Positions 32,059 to 42,034 of a stretch of DNA of 64,000 nt are shown here, piece after piece. The notes below the pieces were generated by a model, which searched no databases, was not told the DNA's origin, and was given only the letters and a program-made list of their open reading frames with translations. Origin of the DNA: Odiellus spinosus (lineage: Eukaryota; Arthropoda; Arachnida; Opiliones; Phalangiidae); the NCBI GenBank assembly GCA_963920705.1, contig OY987232.1, forward strand, positions 4,467,200 to 4,531,199. The letters run 5' to 3'. Both the position numbers and the translations under genes were made by a program. Position 1 is the stretch's first letter. Each line of letters opens with the position of its first letter.

Positions 32059-33701
32059 TACCATTCGACCGAAATCACATTCGACCGACGGCGGTTTTGA
32101 TGCAATGCCATTCGACCGAACGCCGTGTAGAAGTGCGGTTTTTAATATGTCCCATTCGACCGAACGCCGCCCAAAATTGCGACTACGAACACCGTGAAAA
32201 TCAAATCTCAAAATGAATCAGCACTCTACCTATTAAGATGCAGTAGCTATGAATTTAGCAATGCCTACTTAATCTTTCTAGATTTTTGTATACTGTATGA
32301 ATTTATATTGAAAATAAAACGGAAATTGCATTTGCACTTTTAACTTCACTTACTCAAGCAAAGAAAATGTAACTGAAGCTAAAATGATATAGTTAATCCA
32401 TTTAACCCAACCTAACCCGACCCAACCCAATCCGACCTAACCCATTCCAACCCAACTTAAACCATCAAAATCTAAACCCATTGCATTATTTCAACCTTTA
32501 ACTTAACCTACTCAATGTAACTGAAGCTAAAATTGATATAGTTAATACATTTAATCCCACCTATACTAACTCAACCTAAATCAACCTAACCCACCAAAAT
32601 CTACACCCATCCCAACCCAACCTAACCCATCAAAATCTAAACCAATCCTAACCCATCAAAAACTAAACAGTATCCCAACCCATCAAAACCTAACCTAAAA
32701 AAAGCCTTTCCCCTACCCAACGCCCCATTTTCACCCCTGGTCCCGTTTAGTTGGTGAAATACAAAACCCAACCTAACGCATCAAATTCTAAACCCATCCC
32801 AACCCAACCCGTCAAAAACTAAACCCACACCATCCCAACCCCTCCTAACCCATCAAAATCTAAACTCATCCCAACCCAACCCATCAAAACCTAAACCTAA
32901 AACAGCCTTTCCCCTACCCAAAGCCCCATTTTCACCCCTGGTCCCGTTTAGATGGTGAAATACAAAACCCAACCTAACGCGTCAAAAACTAAACCCATCC
33001 CTTCCCCACCCAACCTAACCCATCAAAAACTAAACCCATCAAAATCTAAACCCATTCCAACCCAACCTAAACCTAACCTAAAATCAGCCTTTCCCCTACC
33101 CAAACCCTCTTTTTAACCCCTGGTCCCGTTTAGTTGGTGAAAAACTTAACGAAGTTTCCCCTAAATTACTAATGTCCCTTAAAAAAGTACTATTCCTAGT
33201 TAAATACAGTATTTCAACCGTGAAAACACGAAGTCTCCATTACAATAATAACTTCCCAACCCAGTACCCTTATTTTTAACTGTGGTCGCACTTAAATCGT
33301 TGTAATTACCACGATCTATCCTGAATTATAAACAATTCTTTAGAAATTTTTTAATTATATTTCATAAACTTACTTTGCCACAACGAGGAATCGATTCATT
33401 GTTTACCGATTGATAGTCCGATGCTTTCCTCGTCGCCACGGTAGTTCGAAATCCTCTCACAAGTCTTATACATAGGTTTTTAAGTAAGTTTTTTTTAACT
33501 ATATAATTAGGCGAATTATAAACATAACGATGATAAAACTGTTTATATTTAGGAAAAAGCCTAATAAACAGAATGACTCGCACTATAAATATAATAAAAT
33601 TAAATTTTCCTTTAAAATCCCAATAAACCGAATACCGCCAATTGGGCTACATTTTAAAATTCTTTCGGTCGAATGGGATTTCTGTCGAATTGGAAAATAT
33701 C
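32052..33701. mobile_element. hAT-like non-autonomous insert with CATTCGACCGA subterminal repeats
   Basis: GTCACGCC flanks both ends (32044-32051 and 33702-33709), an exact 8 bp duplication. The ends align as inverted repeats: ATTCGACCGAAATCACATTC on the left and ATTCGACAGAAATCCCATTC on the reverse-complemented right. CATTCGACCGAA occurs four times near the left end and again near the right. The interior is mainly an AACCCAACCTAACCC-type satellite, with no transposase. An 8 bp duplication fits hAT; the terminal bases are not the usual CAG, so assignment is moderate. Confidence 0.75.
32395..33150. repeat. CCTAACCC-rich satellite with a roughly 190-bp higher-order unit
   Basis: Dominated by AACCCAACCTAACCCATCAAAATCTAAA phrases. 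Superimposed is a longer unit, AGCCTTTCCCCTACCCAA...CACCCCTGGTCCCGTTTAG, at about 32703, 32905 and 33085 (spacings of 200 and 180 bp). It resembles degenerate arthropod-type TTAGG telomere repeat only loosely. Confidence 0.75.
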
Positions 33702-33799
33702 GTCACGCCCGTGTCCCTCCGCAACACCTACCTGTTCTACGCCCTTAAAATTAAGATTACGTAAAGGGAAAAAGCCGCCCGCGAAAGTTACAAGAAAAA

Positions 33800-34775
33800 A
33801 TGTAAACCCAATTAGAAAACGACCCAACAATAGTTAACGTTCAAGACGATCAAATCAACACCCTAGAAGGAATTTATTTTGATGAAAGTAATCCGGCTTC
33901 ATTTTCGAGTATCGAATCATTATACCAGGCCGTTGAAGATAAGGGCATTTCGCGGGAGAGCGTGAAAGAATTTTTGGAGAGTTCTGAAGCTTATACCCTC
34001 CATGTAACGGCTAGAAAGAAATTTAAACGAAGAAAAATCCCCGTGACCAATATTGGCGACAGGTTTGAAATAGACTCTGCGGATATGCAGTTGCTAGCAA
34101 AATATAACGACGGGTATAGATACTTGTTAATGGGTATCGATTGCTTCTCGCGAAAAGATTACAGACTCCCTTTAAAGAGGAAGAGCGGAGATGAGGTCGT
34201 TCGAGGCCTGAAGGAGATTTTCACCGATGGCGTCCCGCGCGGTACGGAGTTTTTAAATTCTATAGTGCAAGCCTTTGCTAAAGAAAAGTAATATTAAATT
34301 TACCGCTATGGTATCGGAGCCGCACCACGCCCCCTTCATTGAACGGCTTAATCACACTATCAAAGGGAGAATGTTTCGTTTTTTCACGCATAACAATATC
34401 CGGCGTTACATTGATATTCTTCAAACCTTAATCGCCGCATATAACTGGGCCAAGCATTCAACGATTAAAATGGCGATGGATCAAGTACAAAGTGGAAATA
34501 TTTTACAAGTTTATCGTAATATCTACGGGGCTGCTAAAAAACTTAAAATCAAGCCCGCTAAATTCAAAACAAGGGACCATGTCAGAATTAGTTATCTTCG
34601 CTTGGTTTTCGCTAAAGGTTTCGAAGCCAATTTCTCAGTCGAGGTATTTAAAATAAATGGAGTAGTAGACAACAAGACTTCACATTTGTATATGCTGCAA
34701 GACTACAACGGCCAAGATATAATGGGGCTCTTTTACGGTTTTCTGCTCATTAAATGCAAATATAGTATAGTATAG
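33800..34775 (+). pseudogene. Polinton retroviral-type integrase, one frameshift
   Basis: The zinc-binding/N-terminal region reads LEGIYFDESNPASFSSIESL, then SSEAYTLHVTARKKFKRRKI. The DDE core has the first Asp in FEIDSADMQLLAKY. The second block is TDGVPRGTEFLNS, where the usual TDxGxEF is distorted. After a frameshift at about 34285 comes EPHHAPFIERLNHTIKGRM with the catalytic Glu. The C-terminus (KPAKFKTRDHVRISY) is an SH3/chromodomain-like end. It would insert the element into host DNA. The start codon is uncertain; upstream of Leu at 33867 the frame is open to a TAA near 33800. Confidence 0.85.
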
Positions 34776-34875
34776 ACGAAATTCTCAAGTAAAGGAAACG
34801 GAGAGGGGAAATTGGAATATTTTGTTTCATTAATAGGCCTACCTAACGAACAGAATTGTTGGGTTAGAAGTGATA

Positions 34876-35521
34876 TTGTCAGACCTTTAATTAACGCTCC
34901 CAAGTGATACGTCATTGGATATTTTCCCCGACAATACCATGGCTTCATACGTAACAAAACTACCAAATCCAATTACCCCACAAAGGTAACGTTACGAAAC
35001 TTGGTATGATCGACGTGCCCCCCGGCCATTATCAATCGATTGACCATTTATTACGCGTCATTAATGACGTTGAAATTTATCTTAAGAATAACGCGAGCTT
35101 TCTTCATGACGCTACGACTGGTTATATCAACCTAAAGACTAATGCGGCAGGTTCGATTGAACCTATTTTGGCCATCCCCGCGGTACCGCCGATATCATGG
35201 GTTACGAGGATTCCGAAAATGTACACGGCTGAGCCAAGAAATAATCGCGTATTGACTGCTATATCCCTTTTCAATTATACATATATAAAGATATTGTAGA
35301 TAATGTAATAGTGGGCGGCTCCTTAGTTCCCGTTGAAAACACCAATTACGGGAATTCCGTAGTAAAGACCTTTGTTTCGCCATATTATTTGCCATTAGGG
35401 AAAAACTACTTTGACAGCATTTCTATACATATAAGAGATCATCTCGGCGAACTCGCAACATTTGAGTACGGAACACTGTCCTGTGTAGTACACTTGAGAC
35501 AATGCGGCGGACGGCTAACTT
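34876..35521 (+). pseudogene. Polinton penton-like minor capsid protein, frameshifted
   Basis: Reads LTLPSDTSLDIFPDNTMASY, then in a second frame MIDVPPGHYQSIDHLLRVIN, then back to MGYEDSENVHG and VGGSLVPVENTNYGN...FVSPYYLPLGKNYFDSISIHI and a C-terminal LATFEYGTLSCVVHLRQ. These are the blocks of the single-jelly-roll penton homologue of Polintons. At least three frame breaks. In virions the protein would form the fivefold vertices. Confidence 0.8.
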
Positions 35522-35534
35522 AGAAATAGCCAAT

Positions 35535-35900
35535 ATTACTTAGCTCAGGCCCAAGGCCAAGCGGGTAATGGTGTAGGGCCCGTGTATATTGGGCAAGCTT
35601 ACTAGCGTGGGCACGGAATCGGTAATATTTTGGCTCGCTTTGGCTGCTATATCGCCCCCTATCATTTATAACGTCGCAAAATGTGTCGGTAAAAAACTAC
35701 TAGGGACTGGTAAACTCATTTTTAATGACGTCACGAGTAGTCAAAACCTGAAAGAGGCTATTAAGTGGCGTGGTACCGAAACACTAGACGAAGTCCGAAA
35801 ACAGTATGTGTCCGAAAAACCACGGTTAAAAAAAAAACTGTTAAAAAAGTATCAAAAAAGCGCAAAAAACCTAAAGAGCGCCGGCAAACAACGATCTTGA
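35535..35900 (+). pseudogene. Polinton pVI-like minor virion protein
   Basis: Starts in a Gly/Gln-rich stretch (YYLAQAQGQAGNGVGPVYIG), then RGHGIGNIL, a motif shared with small Polinton proteins between penton and major capsid genes. After a frame change it continues in the open frame 35589-35900: hydrophobic WLALAAISPPIIYNVAKCVG, then KKLLGTGKLIFNDVTSSQNL and a very basic C-terminus. Probably a membrane- or capsid-interacting virion component, by position and pattern. Confidence 0.65.
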
Positions 35901-35902
35901 TC

Positions 35903-37246
35903 AGTTAAGCGCCAACTCGCATTCCGTACGGTTCGTGACATATTTTCAAGATAAAAAGGGCGAAATCGCCAATTCAGCGTTAGACCTGTTCACGGTAACA
36001 CCAATTCAAACTTCGATTGAACGCATTAAAACTGTAACGTATCAGCCGTTAACTTCCCTAATAGGTGATCAACCAACAGAATTTTAAATTTCAGCTAACA
36101 ATGACGAGTACATCGATACGTCACTTATTATGCTATGTACCCGAAATAAAATTCCAAACAAGGACGGGTCTGACCTCATTGATAGTGATAACGTTGCTCC
36201 GATTAATAATTTTCTGCATTCGCAATTTAAACGCATTGATATTTACGTGGGCGATTGTCTAGTAACGCCCTTTGCCAGGTACTACGGGTACAATCCGTTA
36301 CTTTCTGCGCTTACGACATACGGGATGACGCTAGTTTTTCGCACTTGCAAACCGCAAGTATTTTAAAGATACTGCCGGATATATGGATTCCGTGACCGAT
36401 AAAAAAGGTTATGCACAACGACTTAAAGCTAGCGCGAAATCTAAAGAATTTGTAATTTAAGGGGCACTCTACTTAGACTTTTTTCACTATCTCCAAATAT
36501 CTTCTCAACGAGGTCCCCCTTAATCTCTAATTTCATAAAAGCAAACTTAGTTTTTGTTTGTTAGGGAAAAAACCCGCCGGGAACGGTGGTTATAAATCAC
36601 AGATTCTAGAAACCGTTCTTTATGTTCCTAAAGTCCAGGTGTCGACAAAAATGTTATTAGCGCACGAACGAGCTTTAACAGCGAAGCCCGCCCGATACCC
36701 TTGCACCCAGACGGAAACAAAGATATTTACAATTTCGCCCTTTCTCATGAACACGTCTATTGAAAATCTTTATCTCGGTGTTCTGCCCGAGCGTGTGATC
36801 GACGCTTTGGTTAATCATAAATCACAAACGGGCGATCTAGAGACCAACCCTTTCATTTTTGCGGATTTTGGATTAAACTATATTTCATTATTTGCAAACT
36901 CGGATCAATTCCCCGCCGGGCCTTTAAAACCCAATTTCACCAAAAATCTTTTCGCCCGCGAATACTATACGCTGTTCTCGTGCGCGGATGCGCACTATAG
37001 CGACCGGGGTTTGAATATCTCCCTCGAAGATTACGGGTTAGGCTATAGTATCTATTCGTTTGACCTTTCAATTGACCAGAGCGCGAGCGAATCGACGCAT
37101 TGGAATGCCACGCAGCATGGACAACTCCGACTGGAGTTGGGTTTTGATCAAGCGAAACCAAACACCGTAAGGTGCGTCGTCTTTTCATAATTTCAGACTT
37201 TGCTACAAATTGATTAGAACAGATCCGTCGCCATCACAGTATAACT
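35903..37246 (+). pseudogene. Polinton major capsid protein (double jelly roll), broken
   Basis: The N-terminal part reads SALDLFTVTPIQTSIERI, with a stop at 36085, then NDEYIDTSLIMLCTRNKIPN, DNVAPINNFLHSQFKRIDIY and GDCLVTPFARYYGYNPLLSA. After a shift comes FKDTAGYMDSVTDKKGYAQR. The C-terminal half (36558-37190) is open and reads ILETVLYVPKVQVSTKMLLA, NTSIENLYLGVLPERVIDAL and DRGLNISLEDYGLGYSIYSF. The order and wording match Polinton major capsid proteins. About 420 residues in all, with a poorly preserved centre (36430-36560). Confidence 0.87.
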
Positions 37247-37284
37247 ATGAACGGCCCCAGATAAGACATTGAGAAGCGTCCTTA

Positions 37285-37675
37285 ATTTTAAGGGGGTTTA
37301 TTCAAGTGACACTCTACCTGCCCAGATTGATAGTTACCCGGCTTCGTATATCTGAATTTCGATAATAGCGCCAAACCCGGTACACATTGGGTGGCCATTA
37401 TTTTGACAAGCGAGGCCACGTTTATTATTTCGATTCACTAGCGTTTGGGCCGAATTTTATACCCCAAATTGGGAGGTTTATCACTCGAAACTCTATACCA
37501 CGGACGTACAATAAACGTAGATTCCAAGCACTAACAAGTTCAGTTTGTGGGAAACACTGCGTTCTATATCTACTACTGGCCCTCATTTATAAATAAGTTT
37601 ACCCGTAATGCCGAACACAATGATAAACTTATTTCAACCCTCTTCAAAAGAGGAGAGTTCGAACCTCAAGAATGA
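37285..37675 (+). pseudogene. Polinton adenain-like (Ulp1-fold) cysteine protease, frameshifted
   Basis: Reads FKGVYSSDTLPAQIDSYPAS, then after a shift NFDNSAKPGTHWVAI with the catalytic His, RGHVYYFDSLAFGPN with the acidic residue, and TSSVCGKHCVLYLLLALIYK with the catalytic Cys. A last block NKFTRNAEHNDKLISTLFKR ends in a stop at about 37675. The family matures capsid proteins. Frame changes occur near 37355 and 37405. Its position after the major capsid gene is normal for Polintons. Confidence 0.83.
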
Positions 37676-37679
37676 TATG

Positions 37680-38494
37680 GCCCACCATATCGTGGGAATT
37701 CTCTATCGCTGCCCCGTAACGAATGGAGGAATTTTTTTGAAGTGTATATAAACCTGAACTTTCCGATCTAAAAATCACAAGTTTCTCAAAAAAACTAAAT
37801 AAATTCAGAAAAACGGACAAATTACGATTAAGCGACTCCATGAGATTTCGGTACCGGATTAAAAAAAACCTAAGGTATTGTTTCAGCCTGTATTAAACTC
37901 TATGATATTTCGGTATCGCTGGAAACAAGTCATTTCAAGGGTTGGAGAAGGGAATGGGGTGTCCTGTATACCAGTAGTGAGAAAGTGTAAACTCACAAAT
38001 CTTTTGACCTCTCTGTACGTTCCCAAATCAATATCTCGAACCATCAGCCTATAAAATGTCCAGTGGAAGCAGCGAAAGAGGGCATGGGTAATCCGACAAT
38101 CGTATGGGAGTGGGGGCGAAAAAGTGCCGGTAATCCGACAATCGCATGGGAGTGGGGGCGAAAAAGTGCCGGCGATATACGGATTTGGGGGGAAGGGAGG
38201 CGAAAAAGTGCCGTCGATATACAGATTTGGGGGTGGAAGGGGCGATCTGCAAGCCTTACGCGGATTCTGCAGGTAATGCTTGCCTCATCTCTAACCTTAC
38301 TTAACCTACCATTGTGTAGGTTGACATAAGATGCTGGTCGACACATCTTACAGCACACTTACGGAACATCAATCCTATTTTAGGCAAAATGAGAATTATG
38401 CAAAATGCGAATTGGTTAAATGAAGATTGGGCGAAATGGGATCTGATTCATAAAAATGGTTTGGCGATTTGGGATTGGGCTAAACGGGAACAAA
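37680..38494. other. Non-coding stretch with GC-richer tandem repeats
   Basis: Between about 38085 and 38250 four units of 40-50 bp end in GGGGGCGAAAAAGTGCCG; two are near-identical (GGTAATCCGACAATCG...), two diverged (CGATATACGGATTTGGGG). A small hairpin (ACCTACCATTGTGTAGGT) lies near 38305. No gene supported. Confidence 0.6.
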
Positions 38495-38718
38495 CATTTA
38501 ATTTACTTATTTTCTACAAGGAAACTCTGCACGTTAAATATTTTAATATATTTATTTAAATACGACGACGTTTCGAAGTCACAGCTTCTACATCAGGTCT
38601 ACATACAAATGTAGACATGATGATGAAGCTGTGACTTCGAAACGTCGTCGTATTTAAATAAATATATTAAAATATTTAACGTGCAGAGTTTTCTTGTAGA
38701 AAATAAGTAAATTAAATG
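38495..38718. repeat. 224-bp near-perfect palindrome carrying two head-to-head Penelope-like end motifs
   Basis: The arms CATTTAATTTACTTATTTTC ... CGACGACGTTTCGAAGTC and its reverse complement meet around 38606. Each arm contains, read toward the outside, a TGATGATG or TGATGT hairpin followed by CGAAACGTCGTC, like the hammerhead-derived motif at ends of Penelope-like elements. Two inverted copies are joined almost symmetrically. Confidence 0.8.
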
Positions 38719-39362
38719 AATTTTACCTGCAATAAGAATAGAAAGTTAATTATAAAAAAAGGGAACAAACATTTTGACCAATACTTGTTTCTTCATTCTT
38801 CGTGCGTAAGGACACGTTTAGATTAATATTTTTAAATTATATGTTATACGTAATATATTGGAAAAATGTTCAGAGAAATCTTTGTCTGCCAAGAAAAAAA
38901 AACAAAACAAGGAAATACGAAATTTTTTGTTCGAGCTTATTTTAAAGAGTTACTTGAGAGCTATCTAATGGTATTGTTGTATTTATATTTTTCACCTTGA
39001 AACAGGAGCATCTAGCCTCTCGAATGTTACTCCCCACCCCCAAAAAGTTAAATGGCACATTCAACAACTCAGCAGCGCTACCGGTTAGATCTTAGTTTTG
39101 ACAATTGCGTTGCCCTAACCACAATGCCTAAGACTTCCTAGTTACGTTTCGAAACAAAAAAAAATTGAAAAAAAGGGGCTGTGCATAAACTGGGATTATT
39201 CATCTGGGTTAAAAAAATCAGATGACTCATGGTGCCATCACTGGTCGAAATTGCGTGGAATAAATAATAATAGGGTGCACGAAACGTTGATGTCAGAGAA
39301 ATATTCCCCCAAAAGCTAGAAGGGAAAAACAAAAATTGCCAAGCTCAACAATGACGCTTCTT
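38719..39362. other. Non-coding stretch
   Basis: AT-rich; nothing recognised. Confidence 0.4.
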
Positions 39363-39577
39363 CAATTTCAGTGCCTTCCTGAATGCTACAGATTTCTATT
39401 TCTTCTCATGATAAACTAGACATCGGCTTGTTTTATTCATCATGACGTTTAAGAAATCCTTTCAGTCTCCAATTTCAGTGCCTTCCTGAATGCTACAGAT
39501 TTCTATTTCTTCTCATGATAAACTAGACATCGGCTTGTTTTATTCATCATGACGTTTAAGAAATCCTTTCAGTCTCC
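39363..39577. repeat. Tandem duplication, 107-bp unit, identical copies
   Basis: CAATTTCAGTGCCTTCCTGA at 39363 and again at 39470, running to AATCCTTTCAGTCTCC; no differences seen. A very recent duplication or an assembly artefact. Confidence 0.95.
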
Positions 39578-39737
39578 AACGATCGATGTTTCCAAACCAG
39601 AGTTGGAATTTTTATTAATTAGATTATTTATTTCAAGGACTTATTTCAAAAATTACATTTTTACTCCACACATTTTTTTTTATTTTCTTTTAAGACATTT
39701 GAAATTGGTTATTCTTTTGGTTTCGAGCCTTCTTTGG

Positions 39738-40327
39738 CTATTCCAGTTTGGAATCTTTACGGAGGCAGTAGCAGGTTCCCCTGGTATCGCTCTGGGCTAG
39801 GATGCAATGCTCTATAGATATTTTCTTCGTACAACAGTAGGTTCTACCGAATCCGCTTAATTCCGGAGTGTCGCATCGTCTGTGATGTACCTAGAAGTAG
39901 CAAATACCCCACCACCAATTAATAGGTAGTTCACCTTTAAGAGCCGGGCGAAAGGCGGACAAATTTCATTGACTCTAATAGAAATCACGCTACGTGATTG
40001 GTCATAATTCCGCCAAATAGTGGAAACTAGCAGCCCAGTGGTCAGCTCGGTTTTAATTTTAAATTAAAATTTAGAAATGGACCCTAAACGCCAAGGATGT
40101 TAACTAAACTTTCCTTCCGCGATTAGAGAGCTAGAATAGTGTTCACTATTGCTAATGCGTTGGGATATCTTAAGCATTGATTGGTTGACCCGACTCGATA
40201 GAAAACGTCCGCCCTTGCTTGGATACAGTTATCGGAACACGAAAAACCACCTTATAAGAATTCCTAATTGATCTTCCAACTTTTCTAATTTCCTTAGCTG
40301 TTGCGCAGGTTTGGTTTCCGAAGCATT
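39738..40327 (-). pseudogene. Cysteine-rich small protein gene, copy B (two exons)
   Basis: The first exon begins after TTTTTTTTAG at 40327 with CFGNQTC. The second begins after CTTCTAG at 39890 and reads RCDTPELSGFGRTYCCTKKI, HCILAQSDTRGTCYCLRKDS and a stop at 39738. The Cys pattern C...CC...C...C.C is shared with copy A at 61101-62450. The donor that ends this exon in copy A is lost here, and a donor for the first exon is not evident, so copy B looks decayed. Eight Cys in a short chain suggests a secreted disulfide-bonded peptide. Family unknown. Confidence 0.5.
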
Positions 40328-41690
40328 CTAAAAAAAATAAAAAATCAGCTTAGTTAGCAAAAGGCACTTTGAATCCATTTTCAAATCCCTTTGAACGTCA
40401 ATATGAACTTTTGAAAGGTACTAAATCTCCACAGTTGAGCAACTTGACCCCGAGAATAAATGAGGAAGAGTCCAAATGACTCGAGCGTGACAGAGGTGAT
40501 GACTTTTTTGGCTAGTATTAAGTGATGTGCCATGATCATCATTTTAAGGCCCAACCAAAATTTGCCCCCTCCCAATCTCAAAAACCTCTCAACCGTCCCT
40601 TCTATCTTCTAGAATTAGTTTGGGATTAAAAATAAAACTTCGGGATTTATAGGCAGAAGTACTCTAGATTGTTCTTCGGGGATAAAAAATATACTAGAAT
40701 GGCACCTAAGGTTTAATGCCGTAGACGCGGGCTCTCGCGTGTACTCGAATGACTTCTTGGTATAATACCCTTTTCAGATTAGGCGGTAACTAGCCGGTTT
40801 AATCAGCTTTAACCGTGGTTTAATGAAAATTAACCGAGGTTTGTTGAACTGAGACGGCTATGTAAACCTCAATTAATTCTGATTACACCACGGCAAATTA
40901 CGCAGCTCATCTGAAGAAGGTATTAGATCGACTTATTTCTACCACTATTAGGAAAAATATGCTCAACCAAGTTCGTTATGAAAATTTATTATGGCGTGGA
41001 GGCTGGTTTAAAGCGCGCTTTTGAAATAAACTTACCGTTTCCTATAGGCACCCAAACATTGGGCGGTCTGCGATTTTCACCATCGTGCGGGGAAGCGGTA
41101 AAGAACAACGAAAAAAAGATGATTAGGCGAAGGATTTTCTAACTAAAAGCTCCTAATAGCTAAGGTTTTCTCGAATTCCCTTCTGTTCCCACGGGAACCT
41201 ACTTTATACTCGGATAATCCTTAATAATCTTCGTATAAAGTACGAATTAAAAACCGACTCATTATCTCCGTGATTGTTTGCCAAGAGATAAAAGCTTGAT
41301 TGACAGCTGGAAATGCAGTTTTTCCTAGTAAAACTTTAATTAGTACAAACCGTAATAATTATAATCCATGGAGAGAATAGCCAGTAAAAAGTCATCTTTG
41401 AAATCTATCGCCATCCATAGAGCTCGGAATAGTACAATGAACGTCTTAGGATACATCTTTTTATAACTAGGCTTATTCAAATATTTTATCTCGGTTGCAT
41501 TCTCCCTTTTATGTTGCCTTTCAATTTTACCTTTGGCAGAATAATGATTGCCAAATCTTGAAATAGTTTTAAATATTGAAACCATTCTTTTAATAGGTCT
41601 TTCATACCACAATGTCAATTGATATTTAACTAATAAACGGGAGTTATTCGCGGATCTGTAAAAAGTGTTGCCAGACCCTACCTACAGTAT
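40328..41690. other. Non-coding stretch
   Basis: Low-level inverted phrases (AACCGTGGTTT, AACCGAGGTTT near 40790-40860). A 92-codon minus-strand frame at 41340 resembles nothing known. No gene supported. Confidence 0.4.
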
Positions 41691-41699
41691 TGTTCTTTT

Positions 41700-41745
41700 A
41701 TTCGGAGAACCCGGCAGGGTTCAACGTTTTGAACTGATCATCATC
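41700..41745 (-). ncRNA. Penelope-type hairpin motif (degenerate hammerhead-like)
   Basis: On the minus strand CTGATGATGATCAGTTCAAAAC and GTTGAACCCTG follow the same order as the motifs at 7144 and 38618 (TGATGATG, hairpin, RAAACG). The core GAAAC is AAAAC here, so no activity is expected. It probably marks the 3' end of a lost Penelope-like element. Confidence 0.3.
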
Positions 41746-42034
41746 AGTAATGCAATTTCAATTTCCTAAAAAAATTCAGTCTTTAGCCAGTCAAAACGCT
41801 CCATTTTCCCATATAAATAACATTAAAATCGACTTTTCCGAGGACAAGTCCAGTGACGGGCAAAACTAAGAGTAGGAATCATTTGTTACAGTTAAAATCA
41901 CTTAAATGGTAAACCAAGGTTCTAATGTAGAACTTTTCAAGTTTCAATTAAAAATATTAATTCTAAATATTTTAAAATTAATTCTAAAGTAGACTCTTTT
42001 TTAGTACTTAGCTAGTTTCGCTCATGGCCAAGCT

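Larger units (their letters stand above)
29245..37680. mobile_element. Eroded Polinton/Maverick (adintovirus-like) element
   Basis: Nine collinear coding modules characteristic of Polintons are recognisable: PolB on the minus strand; then ATPase, a small basic/hydrophobic protein, a conserved KMxLVP protein, integrase, penton-like minor capsid, pVI-like protein, major capsid and cysteine protease on the plus strand. Each carries frameshifts or stops. The polymerase domain of PolB and both terminal inverted repeats were not found, so the left end is truncated. The codon composition is less AT-rich than the flanks. The element combines self-synthesising transposon genes with virion genes. Confidence 0.88.

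Noticed and set aside
32395..33150. Interstitial telomere array
   Set aside because: CCTAACCC phrases are mixed with ATCAAAATCTAAA and a longer higher-order unit; no pure TTAGG or TTAGGG run exists.
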